This document shows positions 9,472 to 18,261 of a stretch of DNA of 64,000 bases, piece after piece. A model generated the notes under the pieces. The model saw nothing but the letters and a program-made list of their open reading frames with translations. It had not been told where the DNA came from and made no database searches. The number at the start of each line of letters is the position of its first letter. Position 1 is the stretch's first letter. This stretch comes from Phenylobacterium kunshanense (GTDB lineage Bacteria; Pseudomonadota; Alphaproteobacteria; Caulobacterales; Caulobacteraceae): contig NZ_QFYS01000004.1 of the NCBI RefSeq assembly GCF_003254525.1, positions 62,001 through 126,000 of the forward strand, in the 5' to 3' direction. A program made the translations under genes and the position numbers.

Positions 9472-9535
9472 GCGCGCGTTGCGCCGAGCCCGCTGCTAGG
9501 CTAGCGCCGCCTGCGAAAAGCTTGGGGACGGTGCG

Positions 9536-11281
9536 TTGAGCCAGTGGAAGGTTGGACAGATCAAGGTGAAGGTGGGCGGGTTCACGCCCGCGAAGTCGGC
9601 CGCGCCTGCCCAGGCGGCCGTCACGCCGGTGCCTGTCTCGCCGGCTCCGGGCGCCCGGGACGCCACCGCTGACCGCGCGCGTCTGCAGGCCATCCAGGCC
9701 GCCGCCCAGGCCCGCGACTTCCCCCGCGCCGCCACGCTCGCCGACGCTGCCCTGAAGGATGGGCTGGAGCACCCGATGGTGCTGAACCTGGCGGCGCTCA
9801 AGGCCGAGCAGGAGAACCGGTTCGACGATGCGCTGAAGATCCTGGAGCGGGCGGTCCAGATCGCGCCGCAGGACATCGGTTCGCGGAACGCCATGGGGCT
9901 GATCCTGGCGCGCACCGAGCGCTACCGCGAAGCTCTGGCGGTGTTCGACGGCGTGGTGGCGATCCAGCCGGACTTCGCCGGGGCCCACTGCGCCCGCGGT
10001 GCGGCCCTCGAATCCATGGGCCGGCTCAAGGAGGCCGAGGCCGCCTACCGCCACACCCTGGACCTCCAGCCCGAGAACCTGGGCGCCACGCAGGGCCTGG
10101 CCAACCTGCTGAGCCGCCGGGGCGCGCATGCCGAGGCCAAGCCGCTGGCCGAGGCGGTGCTGGAGGCGGAGCCGAATTTCCCCGACGCGGTGATGGTCCT
10201 GGCCGCCGCGGACGCCGCCGAGGGGGCGGGCGAACGGGCCCAACGGCGGCTGGAGCTGCTGATCGGCGACGAGCGCCTGACGGTGCAGCAGCGCGCCCTG
10301 GCCCAGGGCCAGCTCGGCGACGTGCTGGACGCCCAGGACCTGCCCGCAGAGGCGTTCCAGGCCTACGCCGCCTGCAACATGGCCCTCTGGCGCGCCTACG
10401 CCCCCGCTTACGGCCAGGGCGTCAGCGCCCTGGAATTCGCCCGCGGCGTCGCCGACGCTCTTGCCGATATTGCGCCGGAGGCCTGGACCTCGGAGCCTCC
10501 GCCGGCGCCTGCGGAAAGCCCGAAGGCGCATGTGTTCCTGCTGGGCTTTCCCCGTTCGGGCACCACACTCCTGGAACAGGTGCTGGCCAGCCATCCGGAC
10601 GTGGAGGCGCTCGAGGAGCGCGAGACCCTGGTCGACGCCCAGCGCGCCTTCTTCATGCAGTCCGGCGACGTGGCGCGTCTGGCCCGGGCGGGGGAGGCGG
10701 AGCTGGCGTCGCTGCGGGCGGCCTACTGGGAGCGCGTGCGGGCCGAGGGCGGCCAGCCCGAGGGCAAGGTCTTCGTGGACAAGCACCCGCTGAACACCTT
10801 CCGCCTGCCGCTGATCCTCAAGTTGTTCCCGGACGCGAAGATCCTCTTCGCCCGGCGCGATCCGCGCGACGTGGTCCTCTCCTGCTACCGGCGCCGCTTC
10901 ACCATGAGCAGCTCGGCCTATCAGTTCCTGACGCTGCCGGCGGCCGCGGGCTACTACGACGTCGCCATGCGCATCGCCGAGCGGCTGGAGCCAGCGATGG
11001 CGCCGCGCACCAAGATCGTGCGGCACGAATCCCTGGTGGAGGATTTCGACGGCGTGGTTGGCGAGGTCTGCGCCTTCCTCGGCCTGCCGTTTTCGGAATC
11101 GATGCGGAACTTCGCCGACAAGGCGCGGGATCGCGCGGTGGCCACGCCGAGCGGTGTGCAACTCTCCCGCGGCCTGTCGGCGGAAGGCGTCGGCGCCTGG
11201 CGCCGCTACCGCGACCAGCTCGCGCCCGCGCTGCCGACGCTGGCGCCCTGGGTCGAGCGCTTCGGGTACGAGCCGGAATGA
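9536..11281 (+). CDS. TPR-repeat sulfotransferase (second of tandem pair)
   Basis: A 581-residue paralogue of the preceding gene with the same architecture: TPR repeats over the first ~300 residues and a sulfotransferase domain with VFLLGFPRSGTTLLEQVL (near 335-352) and FARRDPRDVVLSCY (near 437-451). It begins at TTG 9536 with GGGGACGG upstream, and overlaps the next gene by four bases (ATGA), so the two sulfotransferases and the protease-like lipoprotein probably form one operon. The two copies are clearly diverged, suggesting an old duplication with different acceptors. Confidence 0.85.
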   Translation: MSQWKVGQIKVKVGGFTPAKSAAPAQAAVTPVPVSPAPGARDATADRARLQAIQAAAQARDFPRAATLADAALKDGLEHPMVLNLAALKAEQENRFDDALKILERAVQIAPQDIGSRNAMGLILARTERYREALAVFDGVVAIQPDFAGAHCARGAALESMGRLKEAEAAYRHTLDLQPENLGATQGLANLLSRRGAHAEAKPLAEAVLEAEPNFPDAVMVLAAADAAEGAGERAQRRLELLIGDERLTVQQRALAQGQLGDVLDAQDLPAEAFQAYAACNMALWRAYAPAYGQGVSALEFARGVADALADIAPEAWTSEPPPAPAESPKAHVFLLGFPRSGTTLLEQVLASHPDVEALEERETLVDAQRAFFMQSGDVARLARAGEAELASLRAAYWERVRAEGGQPEGKVFVDKHPLNTFRLPLILKLFPDAKILFARRDPRDVVLSCYRRRFTMSSSAYQFLTLPAAAGYYDVAMRIAERLEPAMAPRTKIVRHESLVEDFDGVVGEVCAFLGLPFSESMRNFADKARDRAVATPSGVQLSRGLSAEGVGAWRRYRDQLAPALPTLAPWVERFGYEPE

Positions 11282-12291
11282 GCCTGTCCCGCCGCCGCGT
11301 CGCCCAGACGCTGGTCCTCGGCGGACTGGCGGCCGCCTGCGCGACGCCGCGGGCGCCCGAACCGCTGGTCTCGATCAACCTGTCCGGCGTCCAGCCGCCG
11401 CCGGCGCCGCCGGACCAGCCCACGCGCCTGGAAACGGCCTTCGACGAGGCGCGCCGGATGACCGTGCCGGTCTACCTGGGCCGGCGCGGGCCGTTCCAGT
11501 TCGTGGTGGACACCGGCGCCAACCGGACCGTCGTCGGCGCCGAGACGGCCGTGGCGTGCAGCCTGCTCGCGGATGGCTCCACCCCCGTGCACGGCATCGC
11601 CGGGGTCCAGCCCGCGTCGCTGGTGAAGGTCCCGCGCCTGAGGGTCGGGCAGGTCCAATCGCAAAATCTGAGCCTGCCGGTCCTGCCCCGCGACAGCCTC
11701 GGCGCCGACGGCCTGCTGGGGATCGACGTCCTCAAGGGGCGCCGCATCCGGCTGAACTTCGCGCGCAACACCTTCGAGGTGGGCCCCTCGGGCAAGGGCG
11801 CGGCGGTCAACATGCTCGGCGGCGGCGGGGGCACCCGCATTCCCGGCCGCGACGCGGGGATCACCGTGCCGGCGCAGTATCGCTCCGGCCAGCTCGTGAT
11901 CTTCGACGCCGACGTGGATGGCGTGCCGGTCCGCGCCTTCCTCGACTCCGGCGCCCAGGTCACCTGCGGCAACGACGTGCTGCGCAAGACGCTGCTGGAG
12001 CATCGGCCCGGCCTGAAGGACAGGATGACCGAGACCCAGCTCATCAGCGCCACCGGCCAGACCTCGCCCGCCACCCTCGCGGCCCTGCCGCGCCTGCGCC
12101 TGGGCGGGATGGCGCTGAACAACATCCGCGCGGCCTTCGCGCCCCTCCACATCTTCAGCCTGTGGGACTTGGACGACCGGCCGGCCATCCTGGTCGGCGT
12201 GGACGTGCTGCGTCACTTCGAGGAGGTGAGCCTCGATTTCGGGCGCGAGGAGGTCACCTTCGTCCGCGGCCGCCGCGGGGCCGCGGCCTGA
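11278..12291 (+). CDS. Retropepsin-like aspartyl protease lipoprotein
   Basis: A 337-residue predicted lipoprotein. The N-terminus SRRRVAQTLVLGG resembles a twin-arginine leader, and LAAAC gives a lipobox with Cys21. Two aspartyl-protease motifs follow: FVVDTGANRTVV (D78-T79-G80) and AFLDSGAQVTC (near residue 223), each in a retropepsin-like half; the hydrophobic-hydrophobic-Gly partner of the first half (LLGIDVL) is present. Two DTG/DSG motifs in one chain imply a pseudo-dimeric pepsin-like enzyme, as in other bacterial two-domain members. It is translationally coupled to the upstream sulfotransferase. The target is unknown; it likely acts at the cell envelope. Confidence 0.8.
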   Translation: MSLSRRRVAQTLVLGGLAAACATPRAPEPLVSINLSGVQPPPAPPDQPTRLETAFDEARRMTVPVYLGRRGPFQFVVDTGANRTVVGAETAVACSLLADGSTPVHGIAGVQPASLVKVPRLRVGQVQSQNLSLPVLPRDSLGADGLLGIDVLKGRRIRLNFARNTFEVGPSGKGAAVNMLGGGGGTRIPGRDAGITVPAQYRSGQLVIFDADVDGVPVRAFLDSGAQVTCGNDVLRKTLLEHRPGLKDRMTETQLISATGQTSPATLAALPRLRLGGMALNNIRAAFAPLHIFSLWDLDDRPAILVGVDVLRHFEEVSLDFGREEVTFVRGRRGAAA

Positions 12292-12295
12292 CGCC

Positions 12296-14074
12296 CTACC
12301 TCAGCGGCGTCGGCGCCAGCACCGTGCCGCCGCCGCCTTCCCGCAGCTTCGCTTCCGAGAGCTGGTCCAGAACCGCCTCCGCGCGCGGATCGCCGAAGAT
12401 CCAGGCCGCGGCGACCAGCGTGCGGGCCGACGTGGCCGAGACGCCCAGAGCCTTCTGCAGGGCCTCGAAGGCGCCCTCGGTCGGCGTCATCCGGCGCAGC
12501 GGCACGTCGCCTTCCAGCTTGGCCAGGGCCTTGGCCTTTTCCACGGCCTGATAGAAGCCGCCGACCTCGTCGACGAGCCCCAGGCTCCGCGCCTGTGCGC
12601 CCGTCCAGACCCGGCCCTTGGCGATCTCCCGCACGCGCTCCACCGGCAGGTTCCGGCCGGCCGCCACCCGGGCGATGAAGTTCGCATAGATGCGATCCAT
12701 CCAGCCCGCGAAGGCGGTCCGCTGGGCGTTGGTGAAGGTCTGCCCCATGTTGAACGCCGAGGCGTAGTCGCCGCCGACACCGGTCTGGCGCAGGTCGACG
12801 CCGAAGCGCGCCGCGGCCTCGCCCAGGGCGAACTTACCGCCGAAGACGCCGATGGAGCCGGTGAGGGTGGTGGGCTGGGCGACGATGGCCGAGGCCTCGG
12901 ACGCGATCCAGTAGCCACCCGACGCGGCATAGGGGCCCATGGAGACGACGACGGGCTTGCCCCGCGCCTTGGCGACCCGGATGGCGTCCAGGATCTGCTC
13001 CGAGGCGGTGTCCGAGCCGCCCGGGGAGTTGATCCTGAGGACGATCGCCTTGACCGAGTTCGCCCGCCCGGCGCGCAGGATCGCCTCCGCCAGGTCGTCT
13101 GAATAGATCGTCGACCCTCCGGTGAACGGGTTCGTCCCCTGGTCGCGGCCGGTCATGATCGGCCCCTCCGCCTCGATCACCGCGATGGAGTCGCCGGGGC
13201 GCCGTTCCCGCCAGTCCCTGGCGTTGGCGTAGTCGTCGAAGCTCACCGTCTCGGCGCCGTCGCCGGCCTTCTCCAGCAGGGCCTGCTGGGCCTCGCGCAC
13301 CTGGCCCACCCGATCGATCAGCTTCAGGCGCTGGGCGTCCTCGGCGAGGTAGGGGCCGGCTTCCAGCGCCTGGCGCAGCGCACCGGGGTCGGCCTTCCGA
13401 TCCGCGGCGGCGAAGGCGAGGTTGGACTGGTACACCGACCCCAGCCACGAGAGCGTCGCCTGCTTGTGCGCCGGGGTGTAGTCGCTGTTCAGGTAGCCGT
13501 TGACGGCGTTCTTGTATTCCTCGCGCTGCTCGAACTGCGGGGCGATCCCGTACTTGTCGAAGAAGCGCTTGAGGAACAGGTCCTCGGTCGCGACGCCGGT
13601 CACCTGCAGCGACGATCCGGGCTGCATCCAGAACTGGTCGCTCGCGCGCCCGAGCATGTAGGTCGAGGTCACGACGCCGCCGGGATAGACGCCCTGGCTA
13701 TGGGCGTAGACCGGCTTGCCCGCGGCGCGGAGCCGGAGCACGGCCAGGCGGATCTCGTCCGCCATCGCGGGCTCCAGCCCGCCTTCCGGCAGGCGCAGCA
13801 GGAGGCCCCGCACCCGGTCGTCCGTCTCGGCATGGCGCAGCGTTTCGATGATCGACATGACCGCCGTGGAATTGCGGCCGATGTTCCACAGCGGGTTCTG
13901 CGGCGCCTGGTCGGTCAGCGGCGCGCGAAGGTCGAGCTCCAGCACGCTCTTCTGCGGCACGGCGGCCGGCGAGGCCGAGGACAGCGCCATCACCACCAGC
14001 ATGATGGGCACGCCGACCAGGAAGACCATCAGGCCGGCGAAGACCCCGGCCATGGTGATGAGGAACTGTTTCAT
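12296..14074 (-). CDS. sppA: Signal peptide peptidase SppA, 67K type
   Basis: A membrane-anchored serine protease of 592 residues with an N-terminal transmembrane segment (ITMAGVFAGLMVFLVGVPIM). SppA cleaves remnant signal peptides and membrane-protein fragments on the periplasmic side. The length and the tandem arrangement of two crotonase-like domains match the long (E. coli-type) form. The catalytic pair is visible: Lys188 in EEYKNAVNGYL and Ser385 in AASGGYWIA. The start at ATG 14074 places the membrane anchor directly at the N-terminus; the longer open frame upstream has no leader character. It converges with the lipoprotein protease gene with four bases between stops. Confidence 0.93.
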   Translation of the reverse strand: MKQFLITMAGVFAGLMVFLVGVPIMLVVMALSSASPAAVPQKSVLELDLRAPLTDQAPQNPLWNIGRNSTAVMSIIETLRHAETDDRVRGLLLRLPEGGLEPAMADEIRLAVLRLRAAGKPVYAHSQGVYPGGVVTSTYMLGRASDQFWMQPGSSLQVTGVATEDLFLKRFFDKYGIAPQFEQREEYKNAVNGYLNSDYTPAHKQATLSWLGSVYQSNLAFAAADRKADPGALRQALEAGPYLAEDAQRLKLIDRVGQVREAQQALLEKAGDGAETVSFDDYANARDWRERRPGDSIAVIEAEGPIMTGRDQGTNPFTGGSTIYSDDLAEAILRAGRANSVKAIVLRINSPGGSDTASEQILDAIRVAKARGKPVVVSMGPYAASGGYWIASEASAIVAQPTTLTGSIGVFGGKFALGEAAARFGVDLRQTGVGGDYASAFNMGQTFTNAQRTAFAGWMDRIYANFIARVAAGRNLPVERVREIAKGRVWTGAQARSLGLVDEVGGFYQAVEKAKALAKLEGDVPLRRMTPTEGAFEALQKALGVSATSARTLVAAAWIFGDPRAEAVLDQLSEAKLREGGGGTVLAPTPLR

Positions 14075-14204
14075 TCGTCCGTTGCGCGCCGATCGCTGCC
14101 CGTCACTGCGGCTCTCGCACACATTGCGCCCCTGCGGAAGCTGGGTGCGACGAGAGCGCCGGCCCACGGTTCCAAGGGCTGCGGAATTCGCCTACCACCA
14201 CGGT

Positions 14205-14921
14205 GTGGAACCGCCGGTCAGGATCGAGACACGCTACGGACCCGTGCAGATGCGCGGCGCCGACACGGGCCGCCCGGTCCTGTTCACCGTCGCGGGCGCG
14301 TTCTCCCATCCGGACTACCTGTACCGCCTGCCCGGCTTCTTCCCCGAGCTCGACGTCTGGCGGGCGCAGTTGCCGGGAAACCATTGCCCCGAGCTGGTCG
14401 CGAACTCGGTCGGCGTGTTCGGCGCCGCCTACGCCGAGGCCCTTGGGCAGCGGCTGCGCGGGCGCCCGGCCGCGATCCTGGGCGTGTCGGTGGGCGCCCT
14501 GGTGGCCCTGGCGATGCGCGCGCCGGAGGCCGCGGCCCTCGTCCTGGTCGAACCGCCGCTGCGCACCGGCGAGGTATGGCCGCTCCGCGCCTATCCCGCC
14601 AGCGCGCCGCCGGGCAGCGAGGCCTTCCTCTGGAACGTGCTGGGCGTGTCGGCGACCGCGCACGAGCCGCGGGACTATTCCGGCCTTCTGTCCACGATCG
14701 CCTGCCCCACACGCGTCCTGCTGGGCGGCGTGCCGCTGGCCCCGGAGCGCAAGGCCGAGATCCTGCCGAGCTTCGTCGACGAGCCCAGCCGCGTGCTGCT
14801 GCGGGCGCACCCCGATATCGAGGTCGTCGAGTGTCCGGGCGCCGGACACAACGTCCCCAAGCTGGCGAACGCCGAGTTCGTCGACGCCATCCGCTGGGCG
14901 CGGGATCAGCTCGCCCGGTGA
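14205..14921 (+). CDS. Alpha/beta-fold hydrolase
   Basis: About 238 residues. The nucleophile elbow is GVSVG with Ser95, and a C-terminal histidine lies in GAGHNVPKL (His215), consistent with an alpha/beta-hydrolase triad; the acid may be in ILPSFVDEP or nearby. The start is uncertain: GTG 14205 gives a sensible N-terminus (VEPPVRIETRYG) but has no clear Shine-Dalgarno, and the frame is open far upstream antisense to sppA. The gene ends 16 bases inside the convergent mobA. The substrate is unknown. Confidence 0.7.
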   Translation: MEPPVRIETRYGPVQMRGADTGRPVLFTVAGAFSHPDYLYRLPGFFPELDVWRAQLPGNHCPELVANSVGVFGAAYAEALGQRLRGRPAAILGVSVGALVALAMRAPEAAALVLVEPPLRTGEVWPLRAYPASAPPGSEAFLWNVLGVSATAHEPRDYSGLLSTIACPTRVLLGGVPLAPERKAEILPSFVDEPSRVLLRAHPDIEVVECPGAGHNVPKLANAEFVDAIRWARDQLAR

Positions 14922-15499
14922 CCTGCCTCGAGCGCGGCGAGGTCTTCGGGCGTGTTCACGTTGGCGAACGGATCGTCTTCGGGCCCGGCGTCCCAATCGA
15001 CCACCGCCATGCCGCAGGCCTCGGCGAATCCCCGCAGCGACGCGCGCTGCTCCAGGTACGCGGGCAGGCGCTGGGCCATCTCCACCCGCCAGAGGGCGCA
15101 GGTCGGATGCAGCCGCCCGAGACTGGCGGCGACCGCGCAGCCCACGTCTCCGGTGAGCGCGGCGGCCAGCCGGATGGGAAGATCGGCCGGCAGTCGCGGG
15201 GCGTCGCAGGGCACGGTGAGCAGCCGGCTGGCGCCCTGCTCACGCGCGAAGGCGAAGGCCGAGGCCAGCCCGGCGGCCGGGCCACCGATCGCCGGGTGGT
15301 CCAGGATCAGGCGCGCGTCGACGTCGCCGGCCTGACCGGCCTCGCGGACCGCAATCGCCACCGATCGCGACCAGCCACGCGCGCGGGCGAGGGCATGCTC
15401 CAGCAGTGTCGCGCCGTCCAGGACGCGCAGCGGCTTGCCGCCGCCCATCCGGCGCCCCTCGCCACCGGCCAGCACGACAACGGCCAAATCCTCATTCAT
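14906..15499 (-). CDS. mobA: Molybdenum cofactor guanylyltransferase MobA
   Basis: MobA links GMP from GTP to molybdopterin, producing the bis-MGD cofactor used by DMSO-reductase-family enzymes. The nucleotide-binding signature is at the N-terminus: VVLAGGEGRRMGGGKPL (residues 8-24), matching LAGGxSxRMGxxK. Further conserved parts are TVPCDAPRLP (metal/GTP site) and the C-terminal NVNTPEDL, near-universal in MobA. I take ATG 15499 as start, immediately before the first strand; a TTG at 15535 is an alternative. It lies six to 43 bases after a MoaD-like gene in the same direction, consistent with a small Moco operon. Confidence 0.9.
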   Translation of the reverse strand: MNEDLAVVVLAGGEGRRMGGGKPLRVLDGATLLEHALARARGWSRSVAIAVREAGQAGDVDARLILDHPAIGGPAAGLASAFAFAREQGASRLLTVPCDAPRLPADLPIRLAAALTGDVGCAVAASLGRLHPTCALWRVEMAQRLPAYLEQRASLRGFAEACGMAVVDWDAGPEDDPFANVNTPEDLAALEAGHRAS

Positions 15500-15541
15500 G
15501 CCCGCCACAACGCCGTCCTTGTCCGGGCCGGTCAAGGCGCG

Positions 15542-15844
15542 TCAGGCGCCGGGAGTCCTCGCGGCGAAGGACACCTCGTCTCCGGCGCAGACCCAGGCAT
15601 GCTCGTCCGCCGCCTGCTGGTTCACCGCGATCCCGACGCCGGGGGCTTCCAGTGCTGACCCCGCCCCGTCAAAGCGCCTGGCGACCAGCTTCCGGAGCGC
15701 GGCGATGGTGCAGCCTCCGGGCGGAACCTGGATGTCGGCCGAACGCCCCAGCGTGTCCGCAACGGCCCCGAAGAAGAGCAGGCGGACCGGCCGCTCGCCG
15801 TTTGCCGAAGGCCACTGCGCCTGACTGGTGTGGGTGCTGGTCAT
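15542..15844 (-). CDS. MoaD/ThiS-like beta-grasp protein without C-terminal GG
   Basis: About 100 residues with the MoaD pattern: VRLLFFGAVADTLGRS, then PPGGCTIAALRKLVARRF, and AVNQQAADEHAWVCAGDEVSFA, as in the small subunit of molybdopterin synthase. In working MoaD proteins the chain ends in Gly-Gly, the site adenylated by MoeB and turned into a thiocarboxylate. Here the final residues are RTPGA, so the terminal Gly is replaced by Ala. Reading the other two frames over the end does not restore a GG. It precedes mobA, which supports a Moco link, but sulfur-carrier function is doubtful unless the tail is processed. The start is ATG 15844; a TTG at 15907 would add 21 residues. Confidence 0.7.
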   Translation of the reverse strand: MTSTHTSQAQWPSANGERPVRLLFFGAVADTLGRSADIQVPPGGCTIAALRKLVARRFDGAGSALEAPGVGIAVNQQAADEHAWVCAGDEVSFAARTPGA

Positions 15845-15940
15845 CCGTTCGTTCGCCTGCGGACACGGATAGCCCAGCCGCTTCGGCGACGGATTGTCGG
15901 AGATCAAAACGGCGACCGCGACCGGGCGCCGCGGACGGGC

Positions 15941-16741
15941 TCAGGATCCCGACATCGCCTTGGCCACCGCCAGGATGGACTGGAGTTGCTGGATCAGTTG
16001 CTCGGCGCTCATTCGCGCCGTGCGCGGCGCCTCGGCGTCCTTCTTCCAGACCCGCATCACCAGCGACTCGCCGGGCTTCAGTTCCGACACGAACTGTCCG
16101 AACGCGGGGCCTTCGAAGACCGCGACCGCGCCATAGGGAACGGCATAGAGCATCTTCTTCTGCCAGACGCCGTCGACGCCCGCCCCGTCCTTGACGAGTT
16201 GTGGCGGCTTGCTGAGGTCGAGCGCCTGGAAGTCGCCGAACAGCACGCCATCCGCCGACAGGAGGGCCAGCGAGTAGGGGCCGGTGACGCCGGCCTTCAC
16301 CTCGACCCTGCCGTCTGCATCGTGACGCGAGCCGCACACGGTGAGGGGCTGGCCGCCGGCTGTTCCGCGCTCGCAGGAGAAGCCGTCGGCCGGCGCGGGG
16401 TTGGAGAGGCGCGGGGTCCCGTTCTGGGCATAGCCCACATAGGCGTTGGGGCTGGCGTACAGGGCGATCATCGGCACGCCGTTGATCGTGAAACGCTCGC
16501 TGCGGAACGCCAGGATCTGCTTGCCGTCCGGCGTCACCGCCTCGGCGCAGCCGAGGGTTCCCCCCGCGACCGGCAGCGTCCAGCTCGTCACCGCCTGGCC
16601 GCCGCGCACGGCCTTGGCCGCGGCCGCCGCCTCGCTGTCGGGGAGCGGCGTCACGGCCGCGCACCGCTCCTGCGCCAGCGCCGATGCAGGCGCGAGGGCC
16701 AGAAGTCCGGCGAGCAGCTTCAGGCGGCCAATCCGCGCCAT
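15941..16741 (-). CDS. Exported protein of unknown function
   Basis: A 266-residue protein with a signal peptide (MARIGRLKLLAGLLALAPASALA, cut near residue 23) and a mature chain with several cysteines (ERCAAV, GCAEAV, FSCERG, TVCGSR), so periplasmic disulfides are likely. The C-terminus is a helix with many hydrophobic positions (AEQLIQQLQSILAVAKAM). I do not recognise a family. It is followed closely upstream by a small membrane protein gene on the same strand, so the pair may be co-transcribed. Confidence 0.65.
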   Translation of the reverse strand: MARIGRLKLLAGLLALAPASALAQERCAAVTPLPDSEAAAAAKAVRGGQAVTSWTLPVAGGTLGCAEAVTPDGKQILAFRSERFTINGVPMIALYASPNAYVGYAQNGTPRLSNPAPADGFSCERGTAGGQPLTVCGSRHDADGRVEVKAGVTGPYSLALLSADGVLFGDFQALDLSKPPQLVKDGAGVDGVWQKKMLYAVPYGAVAVFEGPAFGQFVSELKPGESLVMRVWKKDAEAPRTARMSAEQLIQQLQSILAVAKAMSGS

Positions 16742-16745
16742 GGGG

Positions 16746-17249
16746 TCAATCCTCGTCTGGGGGTGGCGGGGCGCCGCGGCGTCCCAGGGATCCCTGCCGC
16801 AACATCTGCAGGGCGAAGGCGATGAGCGCCGCGCCGCCGGCGCCCGCCGCCGCCTGCATCGGCAGGGCGAGGGCGGGCCAACCCACGAGCTGGCCCCAGG
16901 CGGCCAGGACGGCGATCGTCAGGGCCGTGTGGCCCAGGGCGGCGTTCCGCGTCGCCCGGCGGCCGGCGGGATCGGGCGCGTCGGAAGGATCGACGAATCG
17001 AGGGGCGACGATCAGCAGCCAGGTCCACTGGCCGATGCAGGCCGCCAGGAACAGCGGGGCGGCGGCGCTCCAGCCGACCGCCGCGGCCAGGCCGCCCAGC
17101 CCGGTCAGCACCGCGCCGGCCGTCAGCCACAGACGGCGGATGTCGCTGGCCCTCTGCCCGGCCGGCTCCACGTTCGCCGACAGGGCGCCCAGGACCGCGT
17201 CCATCAGCGCGGTCTGCGCGGCGGCGCGGACGACCAGGAAGGCCGTCAC
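16746..17249 (-). CDS. Small multi-pass membrane protein, unknown function
   Basis: At least 167 residues with four hydrophobic segments (TAFLVVRAAAQTALM, LWLTAGAVLTGLGGLAAAV, AAPLFLAACIGQWTWLLIV, HTALTIAVLAAWGQLVGW and LPMQAAAGAGGAALIAF) separated by short charged loops. The annotated start is GTG 17249, which has no Shine-Dalgarno. The frame remains open upstream and encodes a credible extra membrane segment (LLIAVRLAGAFYFV) that would start at a CTG (17300) preceded by AGGGG at eight bases; this may be the real start. The function is unknown. Confidence 0.6.
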   Translation of the reverse strand: MTAFLVVRAAAQTALMDAVLGALSANVEPAGQRASDIRRLWLTAGAVLTGLGGLAAAVGWSAAAPLFLAACIGQWTWLLIVAPRFVDPSDAPDPAGRRATRNAALGHTALTIAVLAAWGQLVGWPALALPMQAAAGAGGAALIAFALQMLRQGSLGRRGAPPPPDED

Positions 17250-17428
17250 GAAATAGAAGGCGCCGGCCAGGCGTACGGCGATGAGCAGGGGGTCGTTCAG
17301 GCGGAATGCCCCTGCGCGCCGGCGGTGGGTGGTTTCGAACGCATGCTTGCGAAGCTAGACCATGGAAACTGGACGACGCGCTACGACGGCGCACGTCCGC
17401 ACGGCAACACCGAAATGGATCCGCCGCC

Positions 17429-17929
17429 TTGAGAATTCTCCGCAACGCCGCCGCCGCGGCCATTGTCGCTGCCGGCCTGCTCGGCCCAAACCTGTTCGCC
17501 GCCGGCGCGTCCGTCGCCGCCGAAGCCCCGCGTCCGCCGCCCGAGGTCGAACGCTCGGCGCTTTCCCGCCTGCGGAAGGCCGGCGCCACCGAGGACGCCC
17601 TGGCCCAGGGCGAAGGTCTCTTCCGCCCGGTCCGGCTTTCCGGCGCCGCGACGCCGGACTGGCTGGTGGACTACGCGGCGGTCCCGCTCGGCCGCCTGTG
17701 CGGCACGGGCGGCTGCCCGCTGCAGGTGTGGGCCGCGACGCCCGGCGGACGCTATCGCGTCGTCCTCGACCGCCAGGTCCTGGGGCACGCCGTCTCCGAC
17801 ACGCCGCCGGCGCTGCGGCTGGAGCTGCACGGCGTCCACTGCGGCGGAACCGGCTCGGATCCCTGCGTGCAGCATTTGGCCTGGCGGGACGGGCGGCTCG
17901 CGCGAACCGACGCGGCGCGCGGTCGCTAG
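17429..17929 (+). CDS. Exported protein of unknown function
   Basis: About 166 residues starting at TTG 17429, chosen because the sequence from here is a signal peptide (RILRNAAAAAIVAAGLLGPNLFAAGASVAA). The mature part has four cysteines, in LCGTGGCPLQVW and in GVHCGGTGSDPCVQHL, suggesting two disulfides in the periplasm. The spacing of the two Cys pairs looks deliberate, but no family is recognised. The upstream frame reaches 17306 without good initiation signals. Confidence 0.6.
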   Translation: MRILRNAAAAAIVAAGLLGPNLFAAGASVAAEAPRPPPEVERSALSRLRKAGATEDALAQGEGLFRPVRLSGAATPDWLVDYAAVPLGRLCGTGGCPLQVWAATPGGRYRVVLDRQVLGHAVSDTPPALRLELHGVHCGGTGSDPCVQHLAWRDGRLARTDAARGR

Positions 17930-18001
17930 GCGGCGCCGGGACGAAGATCGCACGCGCCGATCGGGTCGGCGGCCGACCTTGCGGGTCAATTCTCGGAAAG
18001 G

Positions 18002-18024
18002 AAACTCACGCCGCTTGCGCGGCG
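18002..18024 (-). terminator. Possible terminator of tRNA-Pro
   Basis: On the minus strand, just after the CCA end of tRNA-Pro, a 6-bp GC stem (18009-18014 with 18019-18024) closes on a GCAA tetraloop and is followed by a pyrimidine tract with two T triplets rather than a full T-run. A weak intrinsic terminator. Confidence 0.45.
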
Positions 18025-18031
18025 GAGAAGA

Positions 18032-18108
18032 TGGTCGGAGTGGCAGGATTTGAACCTGCGACCCCTGCGTCCCGAACGCAGTGCTCTACCAGACTGAGCC
18101 ACACTCCG
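18032..18108 (-). tRNA. tRNA-Pro (anticodon CGG)
   Basis: A 77-nt tRNA including an encoded CCA end. The acceptor stem is CGGAGTG with CACTCCG, the discriminator is A, the T arm carries GGTTCAAATCC, and the anticodon loop reads TTCGGGA between CTGCG and CGCAG, giving anticodon CGG (reads CCG, a very common Pro codon at this GC content). Confidence 0.95.
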
Positions 18109-18261
18109 ACTTGGAGGCGGGCTTATAGAGGAGGGGCGGCGGCCCCGCAAGCGGCCAGAACAGGCTTTGAAAAGGGATTGCGACAGGGCGTTGCATCGGC
18201 CCGCCGGCTGCGCTATCTCCCCCGCCTCCAAGGGCTCCGCGCCCGACGAAGCCGTTCCTGC

